Of a DNA stretch of 64,000 nt, positions 25,422 through 34,876 are shown piece after piece. Source of the DNA: Pseudomonas libanensis. Lineage in GTDB: Bacteria; Pseudomonadota; Gammaproteobacteria; Pseudomonadales; Pseudomonadaceae. Both the position numbers and the translations under genes were made by a program. The stretch's first letter is position 1, and each line of letters opens with the position of its first letter. The DNA lies in the NCBI RefSeq assembly GCF_001439685.1, contig NZ_JYLH01000007.1, forward strand, positions 62,001-126,000. Reading direction: 5' to 3'. The notes under the pieces are model-generated. The model was not told the origin of the DNA and ran no database searches. It saw only the letters and a list, made by a program, of their open reading frames with translations.

Positions 25422-26495
25422 CTAGTCATAGGCAAACGTTATGCTCGCGACAGCATTTGCCTCCCCTGGTGTAACAACAGATTCCGTCTGAATGTACTGC
25501 GCCATTAAGGTAAACGAAAAATTATTGCTGTCTGTAGACGACTTGATACGCCATTGGCCTGGCCCACCGCCAACTACACTTGAGCTCGGCCCATACTGAA
25601 CTATTCCGCCATCATCTTTGATAAATTGCACACCAATGCCTGAAGCCTTATTGGGTACATCTGTCAGCGTGAGCGTTGTTTTATCGCTCCCAGGGTCATT
25701 TTGATCCGTCATCATCGCGTGTACGCCGAGTCCATCGTCACACACAAGATTGATTGTTGTGGCTGAATGCGCAGTGACCGTAGCCCCTACCCCATTAAAT
25801 TGATCGAGCGGTATAACCCCCATATAAATATTCGGTGGAAAACTTGCTACACAACCCAACTTCTCATACGTAAGGGTAAAACCGTCAAGCGTAACAGCGC
25901 CTGTATCATTACATCCCCCTGCGCCGCACATGACAGCAGTGGCAATCTCTTGGGGCGAAACTGATACGTCGCTCTGAATAAAATCTGAACTTAACGCAAT
26001 GAATTTTATATTATAGTCATACTCTAAACCTGACGCGAGGATGCCTCCATTCCTGAACGATTGAAATTCATTTTGCCCAGCGGTGATTGCATAAGGACCG
26101 GTAGGATGCCAAATACAACCTATAGGAAACAAATAAAAGCAGTCACTGGATGCAATACGCAACACAAACCCAATATTGGGCGAGCTATTTAAGGCATATA
26201 CCGTATAAGCGACACCGCCTTCAGAATAAGGTATCGCCGTCGGGCTAGCACGCATCGTTAAACCGAACTGTCCCCAGGGGCCCGTCACGCCAACAGTTCT
26301 GTATGGCGTATTGATCCAGCCGGTTAACGCTTCGCCAACAATAGAGTTGGTCAGGGCTGGTTTTTTTATTAAAATATTTTGAGCTGATACAGATGAAGGC
26401 CTACCGTTATTAATAGCAGCTTCAACTCGGTCAATCATGCTTAACGACAGAATCGAGACTATAAGCATTACGCATGTGCTTATTGCAGCTCTCAT
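25422..26495 (-). CDS. Two-domain fimbrial tip adhesin (system 2)
   Basis: A 357-residue exported protein, last gene of the system 2 operon. After a signal peptide (CVMLIVSILSLSMIDRVEA) there is an N-terminal domain of about 190 residues with Cys pairs (SSDCFYLFPIGCIW, MCGAGGCND). A C-terminal pilin domain follows, with Cys in KLGCVASFPP and INLVCDDGLG, GIGVQF and a terminal ASITFAYD. This layout (unique receptor-binding domain plus pilin domain, at the operon end) is that of FimH-type adhesins. Its start overlaps the stop of the preceding pilin gene by one base. The ligand is unknown. Confidence 0.75.
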   Translation of the reverse strand: MRAAISTCVMLIVSILSLSMIDRVEAAINNGRPSSVSAQNILIKKPALTNSIVGEALTGWINTPYRTVGVTGPWGQFGLTMRASPTAIPYSEGGVAYTVYALNSSPNIGFVLRIASSDCFYLFPIGCIWHPTGPYAITAGQNEFQSFRNGGILASGLEYDYNIKFIALSSDFIQSDVSVSPQEIATAVMCGAGGCNDTGAVTLDGFTLTYEKLGCVASFPPNIYMGVIPLDQFNGVGATVTAHSATTINLVCDDGLGVHAMMTDQNDPGSDKTTLTLTDVPNKASGIGVQFIKDDGGIVQYGPSSSVVGGGPGQWRIKSSTDSNNFSFTLMAQYIQTESVVTPGEANAVASITFAYD

Positions 26496-27022
26496 TATTG
26501 ATACTCCAATACAAAATTCGCCGTCGCGTTAGCTGCCCCGGTTGTTACAGGCCCCGTGGAACGGTATTGAGCCTGAAACTCTAGCTGGTTTGTGGCCAGC
26601 GCCGGATTAATTAGCCACTCAGAGTCCAATTGAACACCGAGAGGAATGAGCACACCGTTCATATCCAGGAATTCAACTCCAACCCCTGTGGCAAAACCGC
26701 CTTCTTGCTTGACCGCAAGCAATTTTGGATTCACCAAATCAGCATCCCCTGTAAAAGTAACTTTCACGCCTTTCGCAGCAGGACCACAACTTTCAAGATC
26801 AATGACAAATTTACGTTTCGCCCAAGGTATGTTTTCCGAGTAAAACTGTTTAGTCGATACATTGCCAAAATCCACAGTCATGTTTTGTGAATTTATTGAT
26901 ACGCGGCAACCGTTATCTGCAACTGCGCCATACACATAAATCAAGGCGTCATAGGCGGCTGCGTTGTGATAGAAAAACATGCCCACAATTGCAAAACAAT
27001 AGCGCCAGTTCATTACAGACAC
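26495..27022 (-). CDS. Minor fimbrial subunit (system 2)
   Basis: A 175-residue FimA-type pilin with an N-terminal signal (YCFAIVGMFFYHNAAAYD), Cys in DNGCRVSINSQNMTVDFG and in IDLESCGPAAKGVKVTFTG, GVGVEFLD and a C-terminal beta strand ANATANFVLEYQ. It lies between usher and adhesin, overlaps both, and so is probably an adaptor of the tip fibrillum (FimF/FimG-like). Confidence 0.8.
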   Translation of the reverse strand: MSVMNWRYCFAIVGMFFYHNAAAYDALIYVYGAVADNGCRVSINSQNMTVDFGNVSTKQFYSENIPWAKRKFVIDLESCGPAAKGVKVTFTGDADLVNPKLLAVKQEGGFATGVGVEFLDMNGVLIPLGVQLDSEWLINPALATNQLEFQAQYRSTGPVTTGAANATANFVLEYQ

Positions 27023-29649
27023 TCCGCATCTAACTTGCTGATGTCCTTATATTCACTGCCTTCATCCAATTGATAGTCAACGGTACATTGCCCTTCCGGA
27101 CCGTCACTCCAGCGCACGTTTAACCGTCCTTCAAGAGCCAGCCCTGAGAGAAACACCTGACCGTTAGTACCTACGATATTGTCGTTTGAATGATCGAGTT
27201 GGGTCACGCTGGCCCCGAAGGGAACAGGTGCGCCCTTGTAAAAGATGTTCATTAATGCACGCACACCAATGCGCACATTAAACGTACTGCGTACAAGCGC
27301 ACCTTGGGTCGGCACGACATAAGTAACGGGGTCATCAATTTCTATATTATTGGCTAAAGAGTTGGTATCCAGCGCGACACGATTTTGACGGTAATTCATG
27401 CCTGATGGAATAACCGCATAACCTTGTTTATTCGTTTTTATTCCCACGCTATTTGCGATTTTCACATCTCTGGCAAGTGGCGCTTTGACAAGTATATTGG
27501 TGTCTCCCAGCGGTTGGCTGAAGGTAACACCGTCAGCGTGCGCGACGACCCCTCCACTTAGCCCGTAATTAAGACGGCTGTTTTCTTTGCTGTAACTATA
27601 CGCGGCTGAGGCATTGCCCGTGGGGCCACGATATATACCGTTTACGTTACTGCTGGCCGCGTGACTTTGATCGTTGTAACTCTGCTGCATGCCGTAACTG
27701 AAATTATTGTTTTCCAGGGCCGTGCCCGATACGCCTGCGTTGTAACGTGTGTGGCCTTCATCGTTGACTGTCTGACCATAGGTAGCGTACATGCCGCGGG
27801 ATCTGCTGTTTCTTTTACCAGACCAAGCGCCATCCCCCAGTGGCATGGATATGTTCAAGGCAACGATCCGGTCCGGCTTATCAATCCATGCACCATTGTT
27901 GTAGTTATAGGACAACGAGTAGTTAACACCTTTTATAGTATTCTGATAACCCGCTTGCAAAAGATCAGTGACTTCTTTGGTATTCCAGAATGTTTGCCGG
28001 TTGCCACCGACGTACAGTGAACCCATACCGCCCAACGGCTGGCTGATATTTAACTGAGCGCTACTGCGCTTTGGATAGTTCAGGTTGAAACGATCAGCAA
28101 AATCAGGTTTTTGATAAATCTCGCCATCCTGAGCAATAACGGTCGGGTTTCTTTCCATCATCTTACTGGCCGTGTCAGTAAAATTGTAAAAACCGCGAGT
28201 CGAGTATTGATAGCCGGCCAACTTAAAGTTCGTGCCGGAAATGGCCAATGTTTTTGCATATAACATGCGCAGCGAATACCCGGTATGTTCGCTGTGATCA
28301 GGTAATGTGCTGTTGGCCGCAGTCACGTCAAACGATACTGCGCCCCAGTGCCCTAGATTTTGCCCTACCCCCAAGGAGTACGACTGATATTTTTCAGCAT
28401 TTTGCAGACCGCCGTAAAGCGTCAACCCAGCGGGCAACCCCCAAGCAAGCGTGCCTTGAACGATGCTAGGGCTTTCCTGATAACTGTTACCGCGCAATGT
28501 GCCGACAACCACGTCATATTTCAGCTGACTTTCGCGCTGCATGATAGGCAACGAAGCAAAAGGGACGCTGTACTCATTCACCCTGCCGTCTGCTTCAGTG
28601 ACACTGACTTGCAAATCACCATTCGTTGAACTTGGATATAGATCATTGATGGTGAATGGCCCAGCTGCCACATAGGTTTGATATATCACGTTGCCGCTTT
28701 GACGGATGGTAACTTCGGCGTTACTGCCGGCAATGCCCCGAACCACCGGAGCAAAACCTCTTTCACTGTCCGCGAGCATACTGTCATCTGAAAACAGTCG
28801 CACCCCATCAAAACCAAAGTTGTTAAAAACAGTTGTAGACGTGGTCGCCTGCCCCAGTACCAGACTGCCTTTTATTCCCGGTAGAGCACGCTGTACATAG
28901 CTATTAAGCGTAGTCCAGTTAACGCCGCCTCCCGAGTTATAACGATTGCCCTCACTGACCGTCGAATTATTCCTCAGGCGCCAGGCCCCCACATTAAGTC
29001 CAGTATTAAGATTCAAAAAATAACTGTCTTTGCCCGTGGTATTGGAGTCACGGGTATGGGCTCCGGTGAAATTATAATTCACCAAAAGAGCGTTGACCCC
29101 GTTATCCCATTCATCAACAGGTACTAAGCCTCTGGCTTGAAATGTCAACATCGCCTGAGGCACGCTTAAATCTAACCTTAACTGTTCTAAATTCAACGTG
29201 CTTTGCGCTTGGGATATCAACGTTTCTAGTTGAATACAGGTGCCTGGAGCCACGCTATCGAGTCCCACTACAGCCGCAGGATTGATCTTAAAGTCAATAA
29301 TTTCTTGCTGTGTAAAGCATGCCGCAAGCGCTGTAGCGCCTTCATTTATCTGAGTACTAGGTTCAAACAATACATCGCGTGTATTGATAAACACACCATT
29401 CAGATAGACATCAACACGGTAAGTCCCGGGTAGCACCGCATCTACCTTTTCAAAGCGCGACAAGTCGGCCACTTTTGATTTGGTATCCGTCAAGAAAGCA
29501 GGATCAAAATATTGACCACCCTGGGCCAAGCCACCATAGATCACAAGCATCAAACAGGCATACGCCTTGGCATAACCAAAAGACAATCGGTTAACTCGGT
29601 CACTACAAAGGGGCAGCCCGACCTTAACGAAACAGGGAACATATCGCAT
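27013..29649 (-). CDS. Outer-membrane fimbrial usher (system 2)
   Basis: An 878-residue FimD-type usher. ATG 29649 has GGAG six bases upstream. The N-terminal domain has FDPAFLTD and DLSRFEKVDAVLPGTYRVDVYLNG, a hallmark of ushers. The plug region is around FAPVVRGIAGSNAEVTIRQSGNVIYQTYV, barrel strands follow (NNFSYGMQQSYNDQSHA and others), then the C-terminal domain (PFGASVTQLDHSNDNIVGTNGQVFLSGL) and a Cys near the end (EGQCTVDYQL, LDAECL). It forms the secretion pore for the system 2 pilus. It overlaps the next pilin gene by ten bases. Confidence 0.92.
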   Translation of the reverse strand: MRYVPCFVKVGLPLCSDRVNRLSFGYAKAYACLMLVIYGGLAQGGQYFDPAFLTDTKSKVADLSRFEKVDAVLPGTYRVDVYLNGVFINTRDVLFEPSTQINEGATALAACFTQQEIIDFKINPAAVVGLDSVAPGTCIQLETLISQAQSTLNLEQLRLDLSVPQAMLTFQARGLVPVDEWDNGVNALLVNYNFTGAHTRDSNTTGKDSYFLNLNTGLNVGAWRLRNNSTVSEGNRYNSGGGVNWTTLNSYVQRALPGIKGSLVLGQATTSTTVFNNFGFDGVRLFSDDSMLADSERGFAPVVRGIAGSNAEVTIRQSGNVIYQTYVAAGPFTINDLYPSSTNGDLQVSVTEADGRVNEYSVPFASLPIMQRESQLKYDVVVGTLRGNSYQESPSIVQGTLAWGLPAGLTLYGGLQNAEKYQSYSLGVGQNLGHWGAVSFDVTAANSTLPDHSEHTGYSLRMLYAKTLAISGTNFKLAGYQYSTRGFYNFTDTASKMMERNPTVIAQDGEIYQKPDFADRFNLNYPKRSSAQLNISQPLGGMGSLYVGGNRQTFWNTKEVTDLLQAGYQNTIKGVNYSLSYNYNNGAWIDKPDRIVALNISMPLGDGAWSGKRNSRSRGMYATYGQTVNDEGHTRYNAGVSGTALENNNFSYGMQQSYNDQSHAASSNVNGIYRGPTGNASAAYSYSKENSRLNYGLSGGVVAHADGVTFSQPLGDTNILVKAPLARDVKIANSVGIKTNKQGYAVIPSGMNYRQNRVALDTNSLANNIEIDDPVTYVVPTQGALVRSTFNVRIGVRALMNIFYKGAPVPFGASVTQLDHSNDNIVGTNGQVFLSGLALEGRLNVRWSDGPEGQCTVDYQLDEGSEYKDISKLDAECL

Positions 29650-29916
29650 TTTTTACTCCATGTTTAATACGACCTTCACAACGCTTTACTGTCTTGAAGC
29701 AATCACCCCTCAAGCACCTGCTCCATCGGGCTCACGTTGTTCAATACCCGCCTAACGCAGTAACTAACATTTAAAATGCAGCACTTTGCCATCGCGTACG
29801 GTACACAGCAGCCGTTGGGTATGAGTGACCGCACGTCAGTTGTTTGCCAAGTGATTTTGGCGATATTAGATATAAAATATCAGCACTTCGATATTGCATC
29901 AGAGGCCGTTGTGCTC

Positions 29917-30648
29917 TTACTTGACTTTAACAATCCCACCGTAATCACTGATAAATGAATAGCTAATTTCTCCAGCCGCCTTCATCGGGATGTCAACCTT
30001 AACTTCAGAGTAGGGCCCGACCATCGTATTCTCAAGCTGCTGAGTACCTACCTTTAGCTGGACAAGGTTAACAAAGTAAGGAGAAGGATTATTAATTAGC
30101 ACATGTTCACCCACGCGGTTAACTTTCATATCCAACGCAGCATCACGCGAATCCCCCGTTAACCCCTCGGGCCGGTAAAACATCTTTATTCGACTCACCA
30201 CGGCTAATCGAAGTTGGTTTTTCCCTTCAGTTGCTTCTTTATCTGTGGAAGGGATAGCTTTAACATTGACCCAAAATAGTGTTTCACGATCTTCTGACAG
30301 GGGGGGGCCGCCGTATACTAGGCGCAAGGTGTTTTCGGATTGTTTTTTGATCACAAAAAGTGGGGGGGTAATCGCAAAATCTTGAGTGACCAATCCCTCA
30401 GCGCTCTCTACCCAGGATTGCAACAGGAAAACGTTTTTTTTATCGGTATTGGTTACTGCTAAAGCAGCCTGCTTAGTCTCGGCGGGATAAATAATTCGCG
30501 TCGCGCCAAGGCCGACTCCGCCAGCATGGGAGGCGCTGGAGAGTAGAGACATAAGTATCGCGGCGCATAGCGATATTTTTTTTCTAGAGGGATAGAAAAT
30601 ATCCAAAATCTGCTCCATATAAAACGTTAAATAACATGCTCTGTTCAA
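29917..30648 (-). CDS. Periplasmic fimbrial chaperone (system 2)
   Basis: About 233-243 residues, PapD/FimC type. After the signal (LCAAILMSLLSSASHA) come GVGLGATRIIYPAETKQAALAVTNTD, FAITPPLFVIKKQSENTLRLVYGG and SRIKMFYRP, the classical chaperone signature. The start may be TTG 30648 or ATG 30618; neither has a strong Shine-Dalgarno. The gene contains a run of eight G (30300-30307) and a run of seven G (30362-30368) on the plus strand, within the codons for GGPPL and TPPL. These are unusually long homopolymers for an essential assembly gene and possible slippage sites. A 267-bp gap separates it from the usher. Confidence 0.88.
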   Translation of the reverse strand: MNRACYLTFYMEQILDIFYPSRKKISLCAAILMSLLSSASHAGGVGLGATRIIYPAETKQAALAVTNTDKKNVFLLQSWVESAEGLVTQDFAITPPLFVIKKQSENTLRLVYGGPPLSEDRETLFWVNVKAIPSTDKEATEGKNQLRLAVVSRIKMFYRPEGLTGDSRDAALDMKVNRVGEHVLINNPSPYFVNLVQLKVGTQQLENTMVGPYSEVKVDIPMKAAGEISYSFISDYGGIVKVK

Positions 30649-30654
30649 TCCAAA

Positions 30655-31230
30655 TCACTGATAGGTCAGCGTAAAATTTGCCCACGCATCAGCGATCCCT
30701 GGAATTGGGTGTTGTTCTGCAAGCCTATATTTGGCGAAAAAATGTAACGTATTCACTCCTTTGTTCAAAGGCGTGAAATTGACAGGCAAGGTATTGATAG
30801 GTAAAAACTTGTTATCCGCATCAAACAGCGCCACACCAATACCTTGAGCTGCATTAGGCCCTGGGGAAACAGCCAAGACCTCAGCATCATGCTCATTCGC
30901 AACACCCACAAAACTGACGCCTATGGAATCACGAATATTTCTGACGCAATCCTCTAGCTGGATGGAAAAAGCCACTGGCTGAGCATCACTACCCACTCCC
31001 AAAAACTGGTTACTCCTCACCTCACCCATTTGTACTACTTTGTCGGTATTGCTCGTACTGACCAAACAACCACTATTAATTACGGCGCCTACCACCGTCA
31101 CCCTGCCTCCAGGAACTGATACAACAGTGGTGCCCTTGGCGGCATTCGCTATTGAGTGTGCGGACATGTTGAGAAAAACAACCAACAGTACGGCCCACTT
31201 CGAGAGTCTGCAAACACTCAAATACCACAC
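30655..31230 (-). CDS. Fimbrial subunit (system 2)
   Basis: A 191-residue FimA-type pilin with a signal peptide (WAVLLVVFLNMSAHSIANA), Cys in INSGCLVSTSNTDKVVQMGEV and in IQLEDCVRNIRDSIGVSF, GIGVALFDADN and the terminal WANFTLTYQ strand. It is the second gene of the operon, close to the chaperone (6-bp gap) and separated from the first pilin gene by a strong hairpin. Probably a minor or secondary shaft subunit. Confidence 0.82.
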   Translation of the reverse strand: MWYLSVCRLSKWAVLLVVFLNMSAHSIANAAKGTTVVSVPGGRVTVVGAVINSGCLVSTSNTDKVVQMGEVRSNQFLGVGSDAQPVAFSIQLEDCVRNIRDSIGVSFVGVANEHDAEVLAVSPGPNAAQGIGVALFDADNKFLPINTLPVNFTPLNKGVNTLHFFAKYRLAEQHPIPGIADAWANFTLTYQ

Positions 31231-31255
31231 TCCTTATATCAATAAGAGCTGCTAG

Positions 31256-31287
31256 ATTATAAAATGCCCAACTAGGCATTTTATAAT
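31256..31287 (-). terminator. Thirteen-base-pair inverted repeat between the first and second pilin genes
   Basis: ATTATAAAATGCC (31256-31268), loop CAACTA, GGCATTTTATAAT (31275-31287): a perfect 13-bp stem just after the stop of the major pilin gene. In fimbrial operons such hairpins stop most transcripts or protect the major pilin mRNA, giving more shaft subunit than assembly proteins. Confidence 0.7.
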
Positions 31288-31302
31288 TTGACGACGACTC
31301 TA

Positions 31303-31905
31303 TTAATAGTAATCGACATTAAAATTTACAGTCGCTGTCACATCACCGACTGTAATTTGATCTGAAGGAAGTACCGACACATAGCCCGCGCTGAAAATAA
31401 ATTCATTCTCACCAGGTTGCAAAGTAATGGCCTGGGTTCTAGTCAAGCCATCCACTTTAACGGGTAAGTTACTCAAATCGAAAATTTGCAACGCAACACC
31501 TGAGGAGGCTTGAGCGCCAAGCCCAGCGACAATCATTGTCCCCGCATCCGGCAGAGAAGACGATAAAGCATCAGGGTCGGCTACCGCTGAAAAACGTACA
31601 GCAGCGTTCGATGAAACATCCGGATTGCACCCACCTAACTTAATCTTGAAGGGCAATCTGGCTTTAGATGCGACACCGGCGGGCTTCACGGCAGCGGTAG
31701 GATCATCGCCGGTGAACTGGGCGATTCGAATTTCATTGAAGTCAACAACCAAATTTGCCGACTCTGATTCCACCGCACAGGCAGTATCAACCAAATAGCC
31801 AGTAAACTTAATCTCGCCGCCTGTGGAACTTGTCATGGCAGCACTGACTAAGCCATAAGGCGCTGCCAAGACAAAACCACAAAGAGCCAATATTTTGTTG
31901 TTCAT
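31303..31905 (-). CDS. Major fimbrial subunit (system 2)
   Basis: A 200-residue FimA-type pilin, first gene of operon 2. The signal peptide is MNNKILALCGFVLAAPYGLVSA. Then GGEIKFTGYLVDTACAVESES with the first Cys, KIKLGGCNPDVSSNAAVRFSA with the second, SGVALQIFDLSN and the terminal ATVNFNVDYY. The operon order (pilin, pilin, chaperone, usher, pilin, adhesin) is that of type 1-like pili. An ATTCAC-type repeat lies about 200 bp upstream. Confidence 0.85.
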   Translation of the reverse strand: MNNKILALCGFVLAAPYGLVSAAMTSSTGGEIKFTGYLVDTACAVESESANLVVDFNEIRIAQFTGDDPTAAVKPAGVASKARLPFKIKLGGCNPDVSSNAAVRFSAVADPDALSSSLPDAGTMIVAGLGAQASSGVALQIFDLSNLPVKVDGLTRTQAITLQPGENEFIFSAGYVSVLPSDQITVGDVTATVNFNVDYY

Positions 31906-32286
31906 GATGTAAATTCCATTTCAATTGATTTATTTAGCTACAGTAGTTGCACGGTCACTTAAAGCGCGGTCAACGCGACTAAACGCAGTTCAACGCCATC
32001 ACGCTCGGTGACGGTTGCGCAAACACATGGCGCTGTTGGTTCAACACACCCTTTGACACCACAAAAATTTGTCACCAATCGTAATGCCCCGCAAATCAAT
32101 CACCGTGATTTCATAACTATTCACCCAAAGATGTCTTATTCCACGACCTCCCAATGCGCGGACACGCAAATGCCTCCAGGTTCCTCTAGGCATGGGCAGA
32201 TAAATTCTAATTAATGTTTTTCATCTACAGGCGCCCAGGACGGGCGCCTGCGTAACATCAGAAAAGGCCTGACGGTATGGGTCGAC
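31906..32286. other. Intergenic region upstream of fimbrial operon 2
   Basis: About 380 bp. It holds the operon 2 promoter region, the TTTCAT-AACT-ATTCAC repeat (32109-32124) and the hairpin AGGCGCCC (32229-32236) / GGGCGCCT (32242-32249), which follows the 3' end of the leftward PsaF-like gene and may be its terminator although no T tract is seen. Confidence 0.55.
32109..32124 (+). promoter_or_regulatory. Tandem WTTCAY direct repeat (putative operator)
   Basis: TTTCAT-AACT-ATTCAC with a 10-bp period, about 204 bp upstream of the major pilin start of operon 2 (leftward). Relative to that gene its orientation is opposite to the sites before the rightward subunit genes. Confidence 0.5.
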
Positions 32287-32769
32287 TCAGCGCTCAATAC
32301 CAAAGCAGCGTATAGCCTCTAACTCCTTGATATAAAAACACTCACTTTTGGAGCGGGTCGTTAACTTATAAAGGCTTAACCTGGAAAAGACGTTCGAGTA
32401 ATACGCGTAATTGAAAGCAATGTCGCGATCGATGCTCAGGTTGTGCTTAAGCCATTCATTGTCTCGCTCTTGGCTAATCACGAATCTGGCGTTGCCAAAC
32501 AAGCTGCTTTCCTGGGTCAATGCAAAATCTTGACTGTTTTTATTGACCTCTTCAAAGTCATGCAGTTTGTAGCCATGAGACTGTAAGCGCAGTCGTGTGT
32601 CATAGACGTCGCCATTACTCATGATGATCCCGCCAGAGGCGAAAAAAGTCCCTTTAAATATCTGCCTGCTTGACTGGGCAGAATAGGCGATGTGCAAAAC
32701 CACCAACGCAATCACTGCCACCGTTAAGGCAATGGTATAGCGAATATTAAGAGGCTTCAATTGACGCAC
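32287..32769 (-). CDS. PsaF/ToxS-like membrane partner (copy 2)
   Basis: A 160-residue protein with one N-terminal transmembrane helix (IALTVAVIALVVLHIAYSA) and a periplasmic part, paralogous to 7669-8160. Shared blocks include FKGTFFASGGIIMSNGD, RLRLQSHGYKLHDFEEVN, DRDIAFNYAYYSN and CFYIKELEAIRCFG. It overlaps the upstream ToxR-like gene by 13 bases, exactly as in copy 1. The likely role is to stabilise or tune the adjacent membrane activator. Confidence 0.65.
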   Translation of the reverse strand: MRQLKPLNIRYTIALTVAVIALVVLHIAYSAQSSRQIFKGTFFASGGIIMSNGDVYDTRLRLQSHGYKLHDFEEVNKNSQDFALTQESSLFGNARFVISQERDNEWLKHNLSIDRDIAFNYAYYSNVFSRLSLYKLTTRSKSECFYIKELEAIRCFGIER

Positions 32770-33692
32770 CTCTGTAATTGCTCGTCCGTCAGTTGCGATA
32801 CCTTTGATTTATGGACGGTCAAAAACTGCACGGTCTTTCCTTGGTCAATGCACACTATTTCATAAAAGCCGTGCATTTTATTAAAGAGGACAGTTTCCGG
32901 TTTTTTAACATACGCGGCTAAACGATCACGCAACGGTTGCAAATCCTGGCGCAGCTTGGTCAGTTCTTCTGGGCTCTCCGATATGTATTCAACATTCAAG
33001 TCACCCGTCGATTCAGTGTCACGGTACATCCCTTGCTGTAGCCAAAGCCCCCAGTCAACACGCCAGACCAGACTGATGGTCAACGCCACGACTAACGTTG
33101 CGAGCACATAATTGGTGTAGCCGGACAGGGCTTTTAATGAATAACCCACTTTTGATGCGCCACCCAATACTGGCGCAGCGCTAACACTTGCAATACTTGC
33201 CGCTATTTCTGGGATAACGATTTTTTCTGTGGTGACAAACGGAACCTCCGTTTCGCTCAAAAAAACGGAGTTGAAGCGATAACCACGACGAGGAACGGTC
33301 TGAATGATGGTGCGTTGCTCATCGTCACCCAGCACCTCGCGAATATTGGAGATTGCTTGATTAAGACTGTTTTGCCCGACCACCCTGCCCGGCCATCCAA
33401 AGGCGAACATCTCATCACGATCGACGATCAGGTCCGCCCGGGAAATCAACAATTCAAGGAGCCTGCTTGAGCTGTAGCTCAACTCCAGTCGGGTGATAGT
33501 GCGTCCATCACTTACCAGCAAAAGATGCTGGCTGGGGGTAAATTGCGCATAGCGCGAAGTGTCATGAAGTTTGAGTGTCACCTGCTGATGCCCCACCGAC
33601 GGTGGAGTATTGCTACCAGCGCTTTCAATGGGTTGCATTACCGTTATTACCCCGCACCCGCCTACGACATCCTGGATAGATTGCGAATACAC
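32757..33692 (-). CDS. ToxR/PsaE-like membrane-bound winged-helix activator (copy 2)
   Basis: Up to 311 residues from GTG 33692; ATG 33638 is an alternative start without a clear Shine-Dalgarno. The winged-helix domain includes LSYSSSRLLELLISRADLIV, FAFGWPGRVVGQNSLNQAIS and IIQTVPRRGYRFNS. A transmembrane helix (YVLATLVVALTISLVWRVDW) leads to a periplasmic domain with conserved Cys (IVCIDQGKTVQF, LQRCVN). It is strongly alike copy 1 in the recognition helix region, so both could bind the same sites. It lies between fimbrial systems 2 and 3 and probably controls one or both. Confidence 0.8.
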   Translation of the reverse strand: MYSQSIQDVVGGCGVITVMQPIESAGSNTPPSVGHQQVTLKLHDTSRYAQFTPSQHLLLVSDGRTITRLELSYSSSRLLELLISRADLIVDRDEMFAFGWPGRVVGQNSLNQAISNIREVLGDDEQRTIIQTVPRRGYRFNSVFLSETEVPFVTTEKIVIPEIAASIASVSAAPVLGGASKVGYSLKALSGYTNYVLATLVVALTISLVWRVDWGLWLQQGMYRDTESTGDLNVEYISESPEELTKLRQDLQPLRDRLAAYVKKPETVLFNKMHGFYEIVCIDQGKTVQFLTVHKSKVSQLTDEQLQRCVN

Positions 33693-33767
33693 CTAAGCAA
33701 CCGGCGGCACGCTTAATGAGCGAGAGTATAGACACATTCATACGGGCCTGACGCCCGATATTTCTGA

Positions 33768-34850
33768 CTACTGGTAGTTGATCGTAAAGGTCACGGTGGC
33801 ATTCGCCGGGCCGCTTTGCGCCACTGCGTTGGCTTGCTTGATGTAACGCGCCTTGAGACGGATAAGATAACTCCCTCCTTCGTTCGACTGCAGTGAGAGA
33901 CCACTGTCAAGCAAGGCGGACAGCTTGATCGGTTGAGCGCTCTCTTGAGCGATTTGCACGCCAATGCCTTGCGCAGCTTTCACTGCACCCTGCAGGCCAG
34001 GCGTGAGACTCAAGATCCCCTCTTCATTGGATACGGCCGGTTGGGTGGGATCGATTCTGAACGTCACTTTGTTGGGGTTTAACACCACACCCGGTTCACC
34101 ACCCACCGCACCCGCAGAGTAATAGCCGTGAAACCCGGGACACTGATTGAGTGCGATGCCAAAGTCCTGCCACGGGGTGTAGCCGAGATGCTCAAACTCA
34201 CTGATTGGATGCCTTCCCAGATTGACCTGAACATGGGGCGTCCGGCAGGTCTGTGACGCGACTCTGAGCAGGCCAGAGAGTCGTACTTTACGCACCGGTA
34301 GCTGCTGCCCTCGGATGTCATAGCTGATAAGCACAGTGGGCAATGTTGCACTGGAAATAGCTCCCGCCTCTACGTTGGCGCTGACTTTTATAAACGACAG
34401 AGTGAATTTATCCAGACCCTGATTGCGCAAAACACACCCTTCCGATCCAGGGCAGTTGGGGCTCCTTGTGATGGATGGAAAGGGGCGATTATCCGCGTCC
34501 AGAATTTGCACGCCGATACCTGCAAGATTGGTCGGGTAAACGCTGCCCCCCGCGCGCGTTTGATAGCCGGGAATCGCTGCAGAGGGGGTCTCCACGCTAC
34601 GCCTGACACTGATGTCATCTACCCCCGGGGCGCAGCGAATCGCAGGATTGCCTGCAAGATTGAACACTTGCCGGTAGACCTCGGTTCCCACTGCAATGTC
34701 ACGCCCAACGGTAATCTGAACGGCACGCAACGCCAGGGTCGATTGGATCAACCCGCCTCTCTCCACCAACTCACAAGAGGCCATGGCGGTACCAGACGCC
34801 AGTGCAACGACCCATGCCAATGCATATCGAATACCGATAGGGATGAACAT
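33768..34850 (-). CDS. Two-domain fimbrial tip adhesin (system 3)
   Basis: About 360 residues from ATG 34850, chosen because GAGGAGAGGGAAC precedes it and a signal peptide follows (MFIPIGIRYALAWVVALASGTAMA); longer frames would overlap the usher gene. The N-terminal domain of about 190 residues has Cys in ASCELVERGG, IRCAPGVDD, NCPGSEGCVL. A C-terminal pilin domain follows, with SQTCRTPHVQVNLG, NQCPGFHGYYSAG, GIGVQIAQ and the ending ATVTFTINYQ. It is last in the system 3 operon, as expected for a tip adhesin. Confidence 0.78.
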   Translation of the reverse strand: MFIPIGIRYALAWVVALASGTAMASCELVERGGLIQSTLALRAVQITVGRDIAVGTEVYRQVFNLAGNPAIRCAPGVDDISVRRSVETPSAAIPGYQTRAGGSVYPTNLAGIGVQILDADNRPFPSITRSPNCPGSEGCVLRNQGLDKFTLSFIKVSANVEAGAISSATLPTVLISYDIRGQQLPVRKVRLSGLLRVASQTCRTPHVQVNLGRHPISEFEHLGYTPWQDFGIALNQCPGFHGYYSAGAVGGEPGVVLNPNKVTFRIDPTQPAVSNEEGILSLTPGLQGAVKAAQGIGVQIAQESAQPIKLSALLDSGLSLQSNEGGSYLIRLKARYIKQANAVAQSGPANATVTFTINYQ

Positions 34851-34876
34851 GTTCCCTCTCCTCAGGCCAGAACGGA

